A DNA stretch of 64,000 nucleotides from Micrasema longulum. Lineage: Eukaryota > Arthropoda > Insecta > Trichoptera > Brachycentridae. A model generated the notes under the pieces. It was not told where the DNA came from, did no database searches, and worked only from the letters and a program-made list of their open reading frames with translations. A program made the position numbers and the translations under genes. This document shows, one piece after another, positions 52,583 through 63,774 of the stretch. Positions within the stretch are counted from its first letter, which is position 1. Each line of letters begins with the position of its first letter. Location of the stretch: the NCBI GenBank assembly GCA_022494885.1, contig JAGVSM010003685.1, positions 1-64,000 of the forward strand. The letters run 5' to 3'.

Positions 52583-52970
52583 GGAAGTTGAGCCCTATGG
52601 GAAATTGTATATAAAAAATGTATTCATACGCGCAGTAAACATTAGAGCATGAAATTGTACGGCGAAGTTTCTTTAAAAAGACATGAAAAATATAATGAAA
52701 ATGATTTTAATAAAAACGAACTACTTTAAACGACGTCACTACGATACACGATGGTTTGCAGTAAGTCAACTGACCCATTGGCAGAATTCATCGAGAAGAG
52801 GTGGAAGAGAACTTAAGACGTCATACGCAGAGTAATAAAAAAAAACAAAACTTTAAAAAATCAAAGCGCTAATAATACGAAAAATTAAAATTTAAAAAAA
52901 AGTTGGCTTACTTTAATAGTCTATTAACCAATAAAAATATAAAAATATACCGCCGAACTTTCTCATTTAT
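52583..52970. mobile_element. MITE family A, copy 7
   Basis: TAAGGAAGTTGAGCCCTATG at the left, GACGTCACTACGATACACGA in the middle and CCGCCGAACTTTCTCATTT at the right. It shares the AACTGACCCATTGGCAGAAT block with the copy 1 type. Confidence 0.75.
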
Positions 52971-54264
52971 TTATTTATTTGTTCATACAAATATAGTTGA
53001 ATTATCCGAACTCCGACTATCCGAATCGCTTTTAGAATTTCAGAAAAAAAAATTAGGACGGAAACGTCCTGCGATTCGCAAAATAACGATTTAGCTGCCC
53101 GAAAACGGATGATGCCAGTCAAACAGCCTATTTGACCGAGATGTTCAGCCAGCAATGACTTTCATTTGCAGTACGATACGAACATACTGTACTAATGTAC
53201 AGCACTTGTAACTACGCTTAACACGTAAAAGTATTTCCTTTTTATTCAATTATTAAAAGCTCATTCTTCTTTCATCATTCATTTTCAATATACATACAGT
53301 AATAAATTAAAATATACTCTTTTTCGGAAAAAATCTAATGATCCTAATGGGGTCCGGCCTAATTGATTCGGATAGTTGGAGTTCTACTGGACATTCATCT
53401 TACAAAAATAAAAATAAAACGTATCCCTAACTCTGAGGCCAAGAGTATATATACCTAGTATTATATCCAATCACGCAACTTTTTTGCGTTTTCTATGGCC
53501 AATTAAAATTAATGATTTGTGTGCATTTCGGCAAATGACGCTTCTCGTTTACTGGTCCAGTAAGCGGTGGCCAGTTAACTGTAGTTTTTGGTCGTTTAGC
53601 CAGATACTTCTCCAGAACCTCCCACATCCGAGCCAGACGAAGTAAAATAGAAAGGGCTTGACCGAAAAGGGTGGATCCAAAATTAAATGGATTCGTTGAA
53701 AGAAAGAACAAAAAGAAGCAACTGCCCAACCTTTTCAAGCAAAAACTATGACCCAAATAATTGTTTGAAAATTAAGTTGAGCTGTAGGTAGTTTACTAGC
53801 AGCGCCAGTTTTGCTTATTCGGTCACTTAAAACAAGATGAGTTTCATATTTTGGCTGCTAAAATATACCTGAAAACAGTGCTGCAACATTGTGATTGATT
53901 GTTTGTATTAATGTGTTTTTAATTGTTTAATTAATAAAACACGTTGTGAGTTTTTAAGGACGTCTTTACAAATCCCCATTGTCCAGCTTTACGTCAGCGT
54001 ATTTGTGTGATTACTGTCGAATCCAATAGATATTTTTGTCAGTTGCATCGATTTTTTCAAAATGTACGCAATGTAGATAAACACGACATTTTAACAATAT
54101 AAAAGATTAATAAAGACAAGAGTATTCACTTTAAATGCAGGTATATGTGTCGCCGCCTAATAGTTAAATCAGCCATTCGATTGGGCGGGTAGGCTATTCA
54201 TTAAATGCCGGGATTAAATCGAATGGCTAACGGACGCATTGCCAAAACATTATTTTTTTAAATT
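52971..54264. other. No gene assigned; one long unexplained open stretch
   Basis: 53493-53756 is open on the minus strand for 87 codons (LSILLRLARMWEVLEKYLAK, RPKTTVNWPPLTGPVNEKR), and the opposite strand is also open for ~40 codons across 53530-53650. Composition is moderately coding-like but no family is recognised. The rest is AT-rich. Confidence 0.3.
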
Positions 54265-54350
54265 TATTTATTTATTTAGTATTTCACAGTTTTAAAATGT
54301 ACAGAGTTTATTTGTTTCAGGTCCCGACTAGCTAGGAAATTCCTGTGTGT
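54265..54350 (-). mobile_element. LINE 3' end, family L21 (minus copy)
   Basis: AATTTATTTATTTATTTAGT tail then GTTTCAGGTCCCGACTAGCT, the complement of 34549-34640. Confidence 0.6.
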
Positions 54351-54412
54351 CCAGTCCATTAAAAGCAACGTTTAGCAAAAGGGCTGAACGTCGCTTAGCC
54401 TATATTTAATTT

Positions 54413-54450
54413 AATCATCATCATCATTGCTTTTCCACACGTAAGACGAA
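54413..54450 (-). mobile_element. SINE family S2, 3' terminal fragment
   Basis: TCATCATCATCATTGCTTTT then CCACACGTAAG is the complement of the S2 3' end (TGTGGAAAGGAATGATGATG at 25638). Confidence 0.5.
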
Positions 54451-54769
54451 TTATTCCGCAAAAAAAATCGAAACAATTTTTCCGCGTTCTTAGAGAAGTA
54501 TAGCGATTCATGTCTTGATGACGTGTATTTTGTATCTGTTTACTTCACAAATATCAAAGCAAAACTAACATTTGCCGCCATTTGCAAAAGTTATGGCATC
54601 TTCCGATAGGGTGATGACTTTTGGGCCACCTCATATAAACACATATATTTTTTAAAGCGATCAATATAATATTGCGTAGACAAATAGAATCAATTCTTCC
54701 TATCGAAATGATTGACCATAGTTAATTATTTTCTAACCGGTTTTTTTTCTGCTTTTTTATATTTTATTA

Positions 54770-55500
54770 TTTTATTTTATTAAAGTTTTTCATTGATAAA
54801 CCCTTACGGGTTACATACATTTAACAACATATTTTTACTTTTAAAATTCACATTCTACTGTTAATAATAATATTTTTAACATCTTTTGTAAAGGTTGTCT
54901 GAGTCTTTTGTTAAGTTGTCTGTAGTTTATTGTATAATTTCAGTCTATTGTTTATAAGTCTCGATTGTCCTTTTCTCGTTTTAAAAGGTTGTTTATGATA
55001 TTTTTCTGATATTCTCGTATTGTGTTCATGTTCATTACAGTTTTTTTCAAATTTAAATTCTTCGTCTACAATTACATCAGTGGCTAATTTATGAATACAT
55101 TTTAAGGATTCTAGTTTAATGAGTTCAGTAACATTTAATTGTTAAGTTTGTTCAAAAAGTTCTTTAGTTGCTGTTAGATAGGGTAGGTCCTATACTAACT
55201 TTAATATTTTATTTTGGTGTCTTTGTAGTCTGTTTATACCATTTTGATTTCCTGTTCCCAATAGTAGTTGCATATAACATATTTTAGTTTTACATAGGCT
55301 TCATACATTTTTTTTCCATTATTGGAACAAAGTTTTTGATTTTTAAAAAAGATTCGATAATGTCGCCACTTTGCTAATTAAATTGTTGATATGCATTGTC
55401 CATGTCAATTGTCTGTCTATTGTTAGTCCTAAGTATTTAACATGTTAAATTTCATATTTTAATGCAGTCTTTTTACAAAGTTCCTGAACTCTATTTAAAT
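54770..55500 (-). mobile_element. Decayed jockey-like LINE, RT thumb to 3' end
   Basis: On the minus strand HVKYLGLTIDRQLTWTMHI is read near 55390-55445, the YLG.tiD..LtW..Hi block. Across several frameshifts come SKVATLSNLF, KKMYEAYVKLKYVICNYYW, LKREKDNR and LLTVECEF towards 54770. Many stops interrupt it. It is older than the other LINE pieces, judging by disablement. Confidence 0.65.
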
Positions 55501-57176
55501 AATTCGACCCCGGAGCCGAGTTACGTGTGAGCAAGGAGTTGCATTCGGCACTAAATTATCTACAGCCCCAAGGCTATTATGGTAAACTTATGCCAACAGT
55601 TAGTTTGAGAAACACTGGACTCGCCGGGAAACTTCAACCGTGATAAACTATTTGAGAAAACAGAGTGCATGGGAGTGTTTCATTGAATGAGCGGATATCA
55701 CTATATCGTCGCTTACTTTGTAACACTGAGCAACTGGAAAAAGTAGTTTTTCAATATTGGTTAAAATTACGCATGTGCTCTCGGGTGATTTGGGTCTATA
55801 TTTTAACGAGATAACTTATCCGAAAATGCGATTTGACCTTTTTGACGGTCTTTGGTTCTCCCGAAAACCAGCCCTAATTTTGATACTTGGTGTATAAATG
55901 CGCTATCTCTTCGGTTTTGTAACTAGATAACCATTTTAACATCCGTTCATCGCTTTGATTTTTAACTTTTTTATTTATTATTTTCTGTGGCTAATGGTCT
56001 TCGGAAGATTGAATGATCTGGGAATAGCACAATTAAATGATATGGGAAGAGCATAGTTAAATGATCTTTCCCCAAAATAATTGGTAATTCAGGGAACGAC
56101 CAGGAAACCCGCATTTTTAATCTAGTTTTATGAGTGTGGGAAACTCTTTTTTATATTTAGGTACTTATAAGTATAATTTGGAGTAAAGCTTAGGTACTCA
56201 AACTTATTTAATCCACCGTCCACTTGGAGAATGAAAAATTTTCTACAGCCTCCCAAAATGTTAAACTAACTGTATGTTGCGCATCTTGAAAACAGCAATT
56301 GCAATTATTATTCTATTATTAATCGTGCCATATCCGGTTTCTGAGTTCAAACTTACATTGAAACGAAGCATTTTAAAACTTTTCTTGTGTGAAGGGTCAA
56401 TCGGATGCACTTTAACGAGTTTGTTCATTTCAGGCTTGAATTTACCTTAATATAGACTATGTCGTCGCGTACGGTAACATGCAGCCGATTTCTCTTTTTA
56501 GTCAGCAACGTTGATACAGCACTAAATCCACGTTATGACTAATACGACGATGGGAATGCTATCAGAAATCGTTGACCAATCAATTGCAATCCATTTATTT
56601 TAGATTAGCTTTTGCTGCCGAAATTCCGGGTAACCTTTCTTGAATTTGATTTTTATTTCTTCGTTTGTTGTCAGTTCTGTAAGTTGTTCTTATGACTGGG
56701 ATGATCCCGCTGTGTTAATATTGAAAAAAAGCATCCAACACCCAGTCTGGTGTTTCCATGTTTAAATATCATTAAATCGCTCTTTGAAATCACCGTGGAG
56801 GTATTCCACGTGTTGGCAGTAAACAAGCACGTTGTTGGGCACACGGGGGTAAGAAAGCCGTGGCAAATAAAACAAAAACAGGGTAAGAAATATAATTAAA
56901 TTGATTTTAGTTTAAAATATCATGAAAACATAATTTTTTGCCGTTTTTAAAACTCAGTTATCGCCCTCCTAGACCACCCCAATGCCCTACAATTCTCTGG
57001 GCCTTCTACCGCCCCCCCTGAAGACCTTCAGCGCCCACAAGGAGCGTTATCGCCCACTTCGAGAAAGACTGTGTTAAGCGTTTAAAATACTTTAAATCTT
57101 GTTTTTAAATCAGTTTATTCTATTTTTAAGTCTTAAAAGAGGAGCGGTTGGTTGGCAAGAAAAATTGAAATGGATT
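55501..57176. other. No gene assigned
   Basis: Mixed composition and no repeat match. A minus-strand open stretch of ~55 codons (about 56265-56430) reads MNKLVKVHPIDPSHKKSF then KMLRFN before a GTAAGT, which could be an exon-like frame, but no family is recognised. 56980-57065 is C-rich (TCTACCGCCCCCCCTGAAG). Confidence 0.3.
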
Positions 57177-57551
57177 ATCACACTACGAATACCGAAAAAA
57201 TATATGAAATGGATTAAGTGAATTATGTTTTCAAAATAAATATGGATATTGTGGAGAAATATTTTCATGCATAACTTTAAAAAAGAAATTATAAAAAAAT
57301 ATATCCCTACAAAAACGCGACATGTTTGGCCTTGATAATTGTGACGTTAAGATTCGTGGCGATGTTGTATTTAAATTTAAACGGTTACAAAAAATGTCTG
57401 AATGAACATGAATCCTGACGTATTAGAGGCGTGGCCAATGCAATGACCCTTTCCCCCGGGAATTCAAAATTGTAAATTAAAAAGTTTTTTTTTTGCTACT
57501 AATAAGTAGTGAACATTTTTTTATTGCTCTCCAGTATTTTAGAGACCCTTA
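57177..57551 (+). repeat. Dispersed repeat family P, copy 2 (uninterrupted)
   Basis: Aligns with 15488-15805 and 16059-16112. It lacks the SINE, so it shows the empty site at TTTTTTTGCTACTAATAAG. Confidence 0.7.
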
Positions 57552-58294
57552 TTAATTTAAAATTGTAAAAAAGAAACATGATCTTTACGTATTGCTGATT
57601 TTACTTAAAAAATACGTCGTTCAATTAGTGTACATGAAACACCACAAAGTAATTTTTAACGTCAAAGGCTTGATTATTACGTTTTTTGTGTGATTTATTT
57701 TGTATTTGAATTACTTGTTGAACAATAAATCAATTTTGAAATTAAGCACATTGTTTCTTTCAATAATTTTTAACCGAATTGGAATATCTTTGTAAAAAAT
57801 ATTTTTTTAAATACTGCCGCTGTCAGATTGCGATCAGAAATGTTTTAATGACTTTTGTACTAAATAGCTTTTTCACGGATAACTTTCTTTTCTTCTGCTA
57901 TTGTTTCTTTTTAAAGGCTCTTTTATTTCGACGATTAAAAGGATTTGATTTATAGGAACCCTTGACTCGTTTCTTTCCGTACTTTATTCAAAAGGTTTTC
58001 ATTTATGTAGGAATTTATTTCCTATTTCTTTTACGAATGTTTTACTCGAAATAAAAATCTTCATCACAACTGCATAAATTTGAAATATTTTCCGTTAATT
58101 CAACTATATTTAATAAAGATACCTAGGTATATGTTTTTATGTGAATTTTAAAAAAATGCTTTTAACAAATTTAGAGTAAACTGCAATTGTAAAGCATTCA
58201 TTCTTTTTTATATGGCACTCTTTATATTTAGTAATTTAGAGAATATTTACCAAGTAATAATAGAAAAGACATAATTGTAAGACGTCATTCCCAA
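57552..58294. other. No gene seen
   Basis: AT-rich, no recognised structure. Confidence 0.3.
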
Positions 58295-58450
58295 TTATTT
58301 ATTTATTTTATTTATTATAACATTGTACATGTATTATTAGGGACAGAGTCACAGTTTTTAGCGATACAATCAGGAACGACCCATGCCTATGAACTTGCTC
58401 CGACTCTAAAAAATCCGTTTTGATTCGGGGCACTTGTAATGCGTTCATAA
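58295..58450 (-). repeat. Possible LINE 3' tail
   Basis: TATTTTATTTATTATAACAT then TGTACATG precedes a GC-richer stretch (CAATCAGGAACGACCCATGC), the layout of a minus-strand LINE tail. No coding remnant. Confidence 0.3.
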
Positions 58451-58679
58451 ACATACATTCGCAATTCACACATATATTTATTACGCAAAGTTTTACTTTT
58501 GATTTTGAATTTTAGTATGCTTTTTTGGTTTTTACATGTCTTTAAAAAAAAAATGTGTTTTAGTTTATTTTTTAAATTATAACTATGTTTATATACATAC
58601 CTGTATAATTTTTGTAAATGCCCCTTGGGAGTTTTGTAAAATGAAAAAAAAAAAATAAAACAAACTGATATGCAAATTC

Positions 58680-58990
58680 ATATTACATTTTATCATCATT
58701 CTCTTTCCGCACATAATGGTGCATAGGGCACTGGATTGGAAAACCAACCGCAGCGTATCTTGATCATCTTGATCATCTTGATCATCTTGATCATCTTGAT
58801 CATCTTGATCATCTTGATCATCTTGATCATCTTGATCATCTTGATCATCTTGATCATCTTGATCATCTTGATCATCTTGATCATCTTGATCATCTTGATC
58901 ATCTTGATCATCTTGATTATCTTGATCATCTTGATCATTTCTGTTACACGAAGGTAAGATGATCAGTTTTAGTCTTCAGGTAATAAATGT
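58680..58990 (-). mobile_element. SINE family S2, 3' half with internal tandem array
   Basis: Read on the minus strand it contains ATGATCAAGATACGC, CAATCCAGTGCCCTATGCAC, CATTATGTGCGGAAAGAGAA and ATGATGATAAAATG, matching the S2 copies at 25402 and 15806. The tRNA-like head is missing. The segment equivalent to one ATCTTGATC in the 15806 copy is expanded to twenty units here. Confidence 0.75.
58757..58936 (+). repeat. 9-bp tandem array, 20 units of ATCTTGATC
   Basis: 180 bp of exactly phased ATCTTGATC. Unit 18 (58910-58918) is ATCTTGATT; all others are identical. Because 9 is a multiple of 3, every frame stays open (Ile-Leu-Ile or Ile-Lys-Met repeats), which explains the 73- and 80-codon frames; neither is a gene. 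Confidence 0.95.
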
Positions 58991-59164
58991 ACTAAAACAA
59001 GATATTTCAAAAAATTAAATATAAATCAACAAACAAAACGAAAAAGTACCTTTTGCGATTAAGATCTTAAAAAATGTTTTCCAAAATTAAAGTTATAAAT
59101 AAAAAAAAAATCAGCAAAGAAACAGTCCGTCTTCTTACGACTTTCGTTATAAAAACATAATTTT

Positions 59165-59412
59165 ATTTAAGAAATTACAACAGGGATGGAAAATACCTTA
59201 AAGAAGGGATTATGGAAGTCGAGGCATTTACAGGGCTTATGAACTGTCATTGGCTGGTTTAAGTGGCCACTTTACACACTGTGTAACATTCACCATTTTG
59301 CCTACGTTTGAACATCCATGTTTCTTTAATTCTTCTATTTGTTGATTTTAGTGAAGATAAAGAGCAGTCTTTTGTCTACAAACATTTGGACAAACTCAAA
59401 TATTGTAAACAT
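59165..59412. mobile_element. Foldback family D copy, single arm
   Basis: TTACAACAGGGATGGAAAAT, then AAGTCGAGGCATTTACAGGG to CACACTGTGTAACATTCACC, then the inverted head (TTGTCTACAAACATTTGGAC to CTCAAATATTGTAA). Only one arm is present, so it cannot fold back fully. Confidence 0.75.
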
Positions 59413-59679
59413 TTTATTTCAAAAACACATGTGGCCGCATATAAAATATTTTAAGGACAATAAAATCTAATGTTCGCTGTCCATATTTATTTTTAAATTT
59501 AATAAAACTTGACCATCAACAGATGTAAATCTCGTTAGATAATTATGTTCTTATTTATTTTTGTACATTAAGCTGAACATGTGTTGGAAAATAATTTTAC
59601 TTCATTGTGTTGTCCTGGTGTTTATTAAAATTTACATAATAATTTTTATTGTTTGTATTCTTTAATAATATGCATGCTT

Positions 59680-59800
59680 CCACTTTCCATAAGGTTGTAT
59701 CCTAACTCAACACAGGGCTTTTGGCCTCATAGAGTTTGGGATATGTTATTATTAGTTTCCGTAATATGTATCTTTGTATAAATAAATAAATAAATACGTC
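59680..59800 (+). mobile_element. LINE 3' tail
   Basis: GCTTCCACTTTCCATAAGGT, AACTCAACACAGGGCTTTTG and GCCTCATAGAGTTTGGG end in GTATAAATAAATAAATAAAT. Its partner is on the minus strand at 14975-15050. Confidence 0.6.
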
Positions 59801-59984
59801 TTACATGAATTATTATGAGTATTAATGAGTTAAAATGTACAAACATAAATATAAAACACGTTCGTTCGTGAAAAACACCAAACATTTTAAAAATATACAC
59901 TAGAATTCAACAATCTGTTATATGAATTCAAAAGTGTCAAAAAAAAAATCTCACTTAAAACCTGAATTTCGATGTCTCGATTCC

Positions 59985-60340
59985 AAATTTGAAACGCGGG
60001 AAACTCGCCATTTTCGTGCTAGACTGCCCGGCTACTGAACAAGGGAGGGGGTTGGGAACTTATCTCGGCTACGCAGCCTACAGTTTCCTCAGTTCCTCAG
60101 TGCATCTGTGCCCAGCGCGAGGTTCACACGCGCCCTGGGCTCCGTCTTCCGGCCGCGGCGACCGCTTGTTGCTTACGAAACCCGACGAAAAAGGAAATAA
60201 TTACCCGTCATGGGAGAGATTTGGAATATCTCGTTTCCTGGTTTATTTAGCTCGAACGGCAACGGAAATTGATTTTTATTTACTCGAAAAGAAAAACATC
60301 CACAAAAAAGTAAAAAAGTTTAGAGTTCGGCGGTGACTCC
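59985..60340 (+). other. GC-rich island with 115-codon open frame
   Basis: This is the most GC-rich block in the window (CCGTCTTCCGGCCGCGGCGA; CAGCGCGAGGTTCACACGCG). A plus frame 59989-60336 opens MKRGKLAIFVLDCPATEQGR and continues HLCPARGSHAPWAPSSGRGD then GISRFLVYLARTATEIDF, ending KKVKKFRVRR. It shows no domain, signal peptide or repeat copy in this window. It could be a host first exon or CpG-rich promoter, or a GC-rich transposon seen once here. The frame may be open by chance because GC-rich DNA has few stops. Confidence 0.3.
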
Positions 60341-60974
60341 CTTCGATATAAAACTTGGTAAGAAATTTAAATCGAAGTTTAAAGTTTTGTCATTAACGCT
60401 GTAATATCAAATACAACTCTTAAAAGTTTCTTCACAGTTTTCTAATAAGTACGTCATTGTTAAAACTTTTTGTGTAGATGGAATATTGTCATCTTGTTTC
60501 TGAAAAAAAATAAACAACGATCTTAAGTGTGGAGCCACCCTTCGGGCTATAAAGAAATTGCAAATCATATCATAAGTAGGTACTTAATGGCAGTTTTATG
60601 GGGAAATTTGTTAAATTCGTTCATTTGAAGACTGAAATTTGCTATCTTAGGACCACCTAAAGATCAAATAGCAGAGATAATTGCTGGTGTTTAAAGAAAA
60701 TGACCTCATTTTACCATTTTGTCGTCATCAGTATCCCTCGTTGATTTCAAAGGATATTATTACCGCAGAGCCGTCGTAGATGAAATTAAATTCAATTCAA
60801 TTTCGCCTTAAAAATTATTATTATAAAAAGATTTTCTAAATATAAAATTAATCTACGTTTTCCTATTTTTAAGTAGCAACATGAGAATTATCAATTTTTA
60901 TTTTATAAAATTCTCTATGATTATAAATAGTTTTGAAGAAACTTTGTATTTACAATTTTTGTTATATATTATTT

Positions 60975-61615
60975 ATTTATCTATTATTATGGATAACTTG
61001 TATAGCGCCATTTTCGTAATATAATACCTCAAGGGCACTTTACAAAGTAATTATCTAAAGATATAAATTTAATTTTATCTTTTTTGATTTTTAATTTAAG
61101 AAAAACAATGTACTTTGTCACCACGTGCTAAGGATTTAATCAAATGATTTAGATAACAAACAGGTTTTGAGTTTTTCCCAAAACATCACTTCACTTTCAC
61201 AGATTCGCACCTCTGCCTCTGCTAGGAGAGCATTCCATGCCGTAGGGCCTGTGACCGCAAATGCGCGTTCGTCTAATTTAGTGCGCTGTTTGTGTAGAGG
61301 TATAATAACTTTCCTTTCGACGTAGATGTAGTTGATCTAAGAGCGTAAGACGTCTGTCAGCTAGTTCATCTGGAATGCAGAGTTCCCTTAGATATTCTGG
61401 AGCAGAGTTGTGCAGTGACTTATACATCAGCCAACAGAGTTTGTATTCCACCCTCTGTGGAAAACTTAGACAGTGTAATTCTCGAAGTAGTGGAGTGATA
61501 TGACTGAATTTAGAGTTTCCAAAAATAAGTCTCGCTGCGGCATTCAATACAGACTTTCGGCGAGTCATTTTATTCATTGGTAGACCTTCGTAGTATTAGT
61601 GTAATGATTAGTAGA
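60975..61615 (-). pseudogene. L2/CR1-like LINE: RT C terminus and 3' end
   Basis: Minus frame 61577-61278 reads LNAAARLIFGNSKFSHITPL, LRELHCLSFPQRVEYKLCWL and MYKSLHNSAPEYLRELC. This is the classic L2/CR1/Rex-type C-terminal block (qnaaARli......hitplLreLHWLp...Ri.yKl..l.yk.lh..aP.YL..l). After a frameshift near 61310 comes IIPLHKQRTKLDERAFAVTG then PTAWNALLAEA (the r.fa.aGP..WN.LP block). The 3' untranslated region includes TGTAAAGTGCCCTTGAGGTA and GCGCTATACAAGTTATCC, shared with 50765-50830. Endonuclease and palm are absent. Confidence 0.85.
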
Positions 61616-63517
61616 ATATTCAAGTTTAATTAATATAAAATGAAGGATTCACGGAAAAAATGGGCTCATTGCATTTTTTCAGATTTTCGAGATATTAATG
61701 GCATTACTTGACCCTGAATGAGTTCAATAGAAAATAATTTTCCAAATTCAAAAAAAAAAGGAGATACTTGTATAATTAGAGTAAAAAAAATGGGGTTACG
61801 GTTGGAAAATTAAACAGAAAAAATGAGAGGATTGCTGTAAGTCATCGTTTTCATATGTTCATGAATGGAGTTTTTTTTAGTAAAAAGTCGACGTTATTGT
61901 TAGTTTTTTTTAAAGTTATGGTATGTTTACTTTATTAAATACGAGCTGAACCAGATAATGCTTTGCTATTGCGAGATTTAAGTACATTATCTTATGAACA
62001 AATTTTAAAGTTTGAGACCAATTATTGTATTTAGTTCAAATTGATTGATTATTTTTGTGTTTTGAATCACATAAATTGTGAGGACAAGCATAACAGGGGA
62101 TTTTGATCAATCGGTATTTAAGAATAGTTTTTCTGTCACTGTCTTGCAAATGCTTCCTCAATACTGAGTGAAAAAAAAAACAACTGCAGGTCTGGCCCTT
62201 TATGCCTCACTTAATAGATGAATAACTAAATCCGCGCTTTAGTGCCATAATCTAGGAAGAAAATACGAAAATATGTTTGTATAAAAAAAAGTCAGACCTT
62301 GTTTCCTTTTAAGATATAACATTTTTAAGTTTATTTATAAAACTTTAATTCCTAATGCTTTTTGGTAACCATATAATCATGTTCGGTGTTCTTAAATAAA
62401 ATCATCGACCTTAATAAACATAAACTCGCCCTATGCCCTTAAAATTTATGACACTTAACTTATGCCCATAAGCTCAGTCATGCCCAACGCGTATTTAGTC
62501 GTTCTTTAACCGCTAGCCGGTTTTTAACGACTAAATTCCAGGTGATGGATGCATAAAACATTAACGTTCCTAATTTTTTTTTCTTTTATTAAACTGAAGA
62601 CATTTATAACTATAAAAATGCCCAGCGCAAAGCTCATAATTTTGCCAAAAACCGCACGGAAAAAATAGGTCCAGTTGTTTTTTAGTTTATCGAGGACACT
62701 AATACGAATATTACATTTTATATAAATAGATAACATATAAAGTATCTCCCAAATAAGTGTTTTAATCTTCTTTTTTCTCTCTTGTACAATTCATTATTTG
62801 TTAATGATTCTGTTTTGCCGTTTACCATTCCCATATTCTCATTAACCATTTTTCCGTTGATGGAAGAGTTGTTACAATTGTTTTAATTAAGTTTGTTAAA
62901 GATTTAGAATAATATTATTTTTATTAATTTGTAAACGCCCTGTCTATTTTATATGAAAACGTTACTTACTTCCACCATTAAAATATTCTACAAAATTTAT
63001 AAACGTAAACTCTAAATATGTTTATGTATTTTTTCATTATTGATAGTTCTACATTCAAGTACTTGCATATTTTTTACCCTTAAATGTCTAAAATATCAAT
63101 ATATGTACACACATTTTAATTTTAATTTTGTGAAAAAGTGCAGGAAAAATTTATATAAATAACAGTATTCAACAACAAAATAATTTTAAGGGAAAAAGAA
63201 AAAATAAAATAAACTATCTTAAAAATATTATAACTTGTCGCGAAAGGCTTTTTAATCATTTTCCTATTTCAAATAAATAAATGCATCTAAGATATTTTAA
63301 GACGCTACCATAAATTTGTTAATAACGTATTTTTGAAATATGTATAATCTTAATCTCAAGAAAAATCATGATGCGAAGGATAATTTCATTTAAGTGTGTG
63401 CGAATATTTTAATGCTATCCTTTAAAATCTAGAGTACACACTCTCATCATCAGACTCATATGGTTTTAAAAATGTTAAACCCATAAAAATATATAAACAA
63501 AATAAAATGTAGGCTAT
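61616..63517. other. No gene seen
   Basis: AT-rich sequence. The only structure is 62452-62488, the inverted partner of 801-837. The frame at 62524 has no recognisable domain. Confidence 0.35.
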
Positions 63518-63706
63518 GGTATTCAAGTATATGTGGTTGGAGGGAAGGGGTATTTTGTTGAAGTAGTTGAATATGTATTTTTTTAATTTTTTTTTTTTTA
63601 ATTGTGATTTATGGGTTTATTAAAAAAATATTACAAGGAAAGTAATTTAGACGCCTTGAACTACTCTTGCAAAATACCCCTTTCCGAAACATACTTGAAT
63701 TTCACA
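63518..63706. mobile_element. Small MITE with ~45-bp inverted repeats
   Basis: TATTCAAGTATATGTGGTTG and GGAAGGGGTATTTTG at the left pair with CAAAATACCCCTTTCC and GAAACATACTTGAATTT at the right. The total is about 190 bp and the centre is A/T-only. Confidence 0.7.
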
Positions 63707-63732
63707 GCTGATATATTTCTTTAAAAAATATA

Positions 63733-63774
63733 CCAGTCTGACGATATCGTGAGAGCGATGAAACCAGTTATTGG
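63733..63774 (+). ncRNA. Hammerhead-ribozyme-like motif, family 2 (intact core)
   Basis: Plus strand: stem I CCAGT, core CTGACGA, one extra T, stem II ATCG-loop TGAGAG-CGAT, core GAAA, minimal stem III (A-C pairing G-T around CA), T, then stem I partner ATTGG (one G.U pair). Predicted cleavage is after 63769. Both core strands are intact. The extra base after CTGACGA and the 2-bp stem III are caveats; very short stem III hammerheads are known to work best as dimers. Confidence 0.45.

Noticed and set aside
53493..53756. 87-codon minus frame as a host exon
   Set aside because: The opposite strand is also open, there is no splice or domain support, and no family is recognised; left as unassigned.
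58757..58936. CRISPR-like array
   Set aside because: There are no spacers; it is a pure tandem repeat.
58696..58957. 73- and 80-codon frames encoding Ile-Lys-Met / Ile-Leu-Ile repeats
   Set aside because: They are translations of the 9-bp tandem array inside a SINE; the 9-bp period keeps every frame open on both strands.
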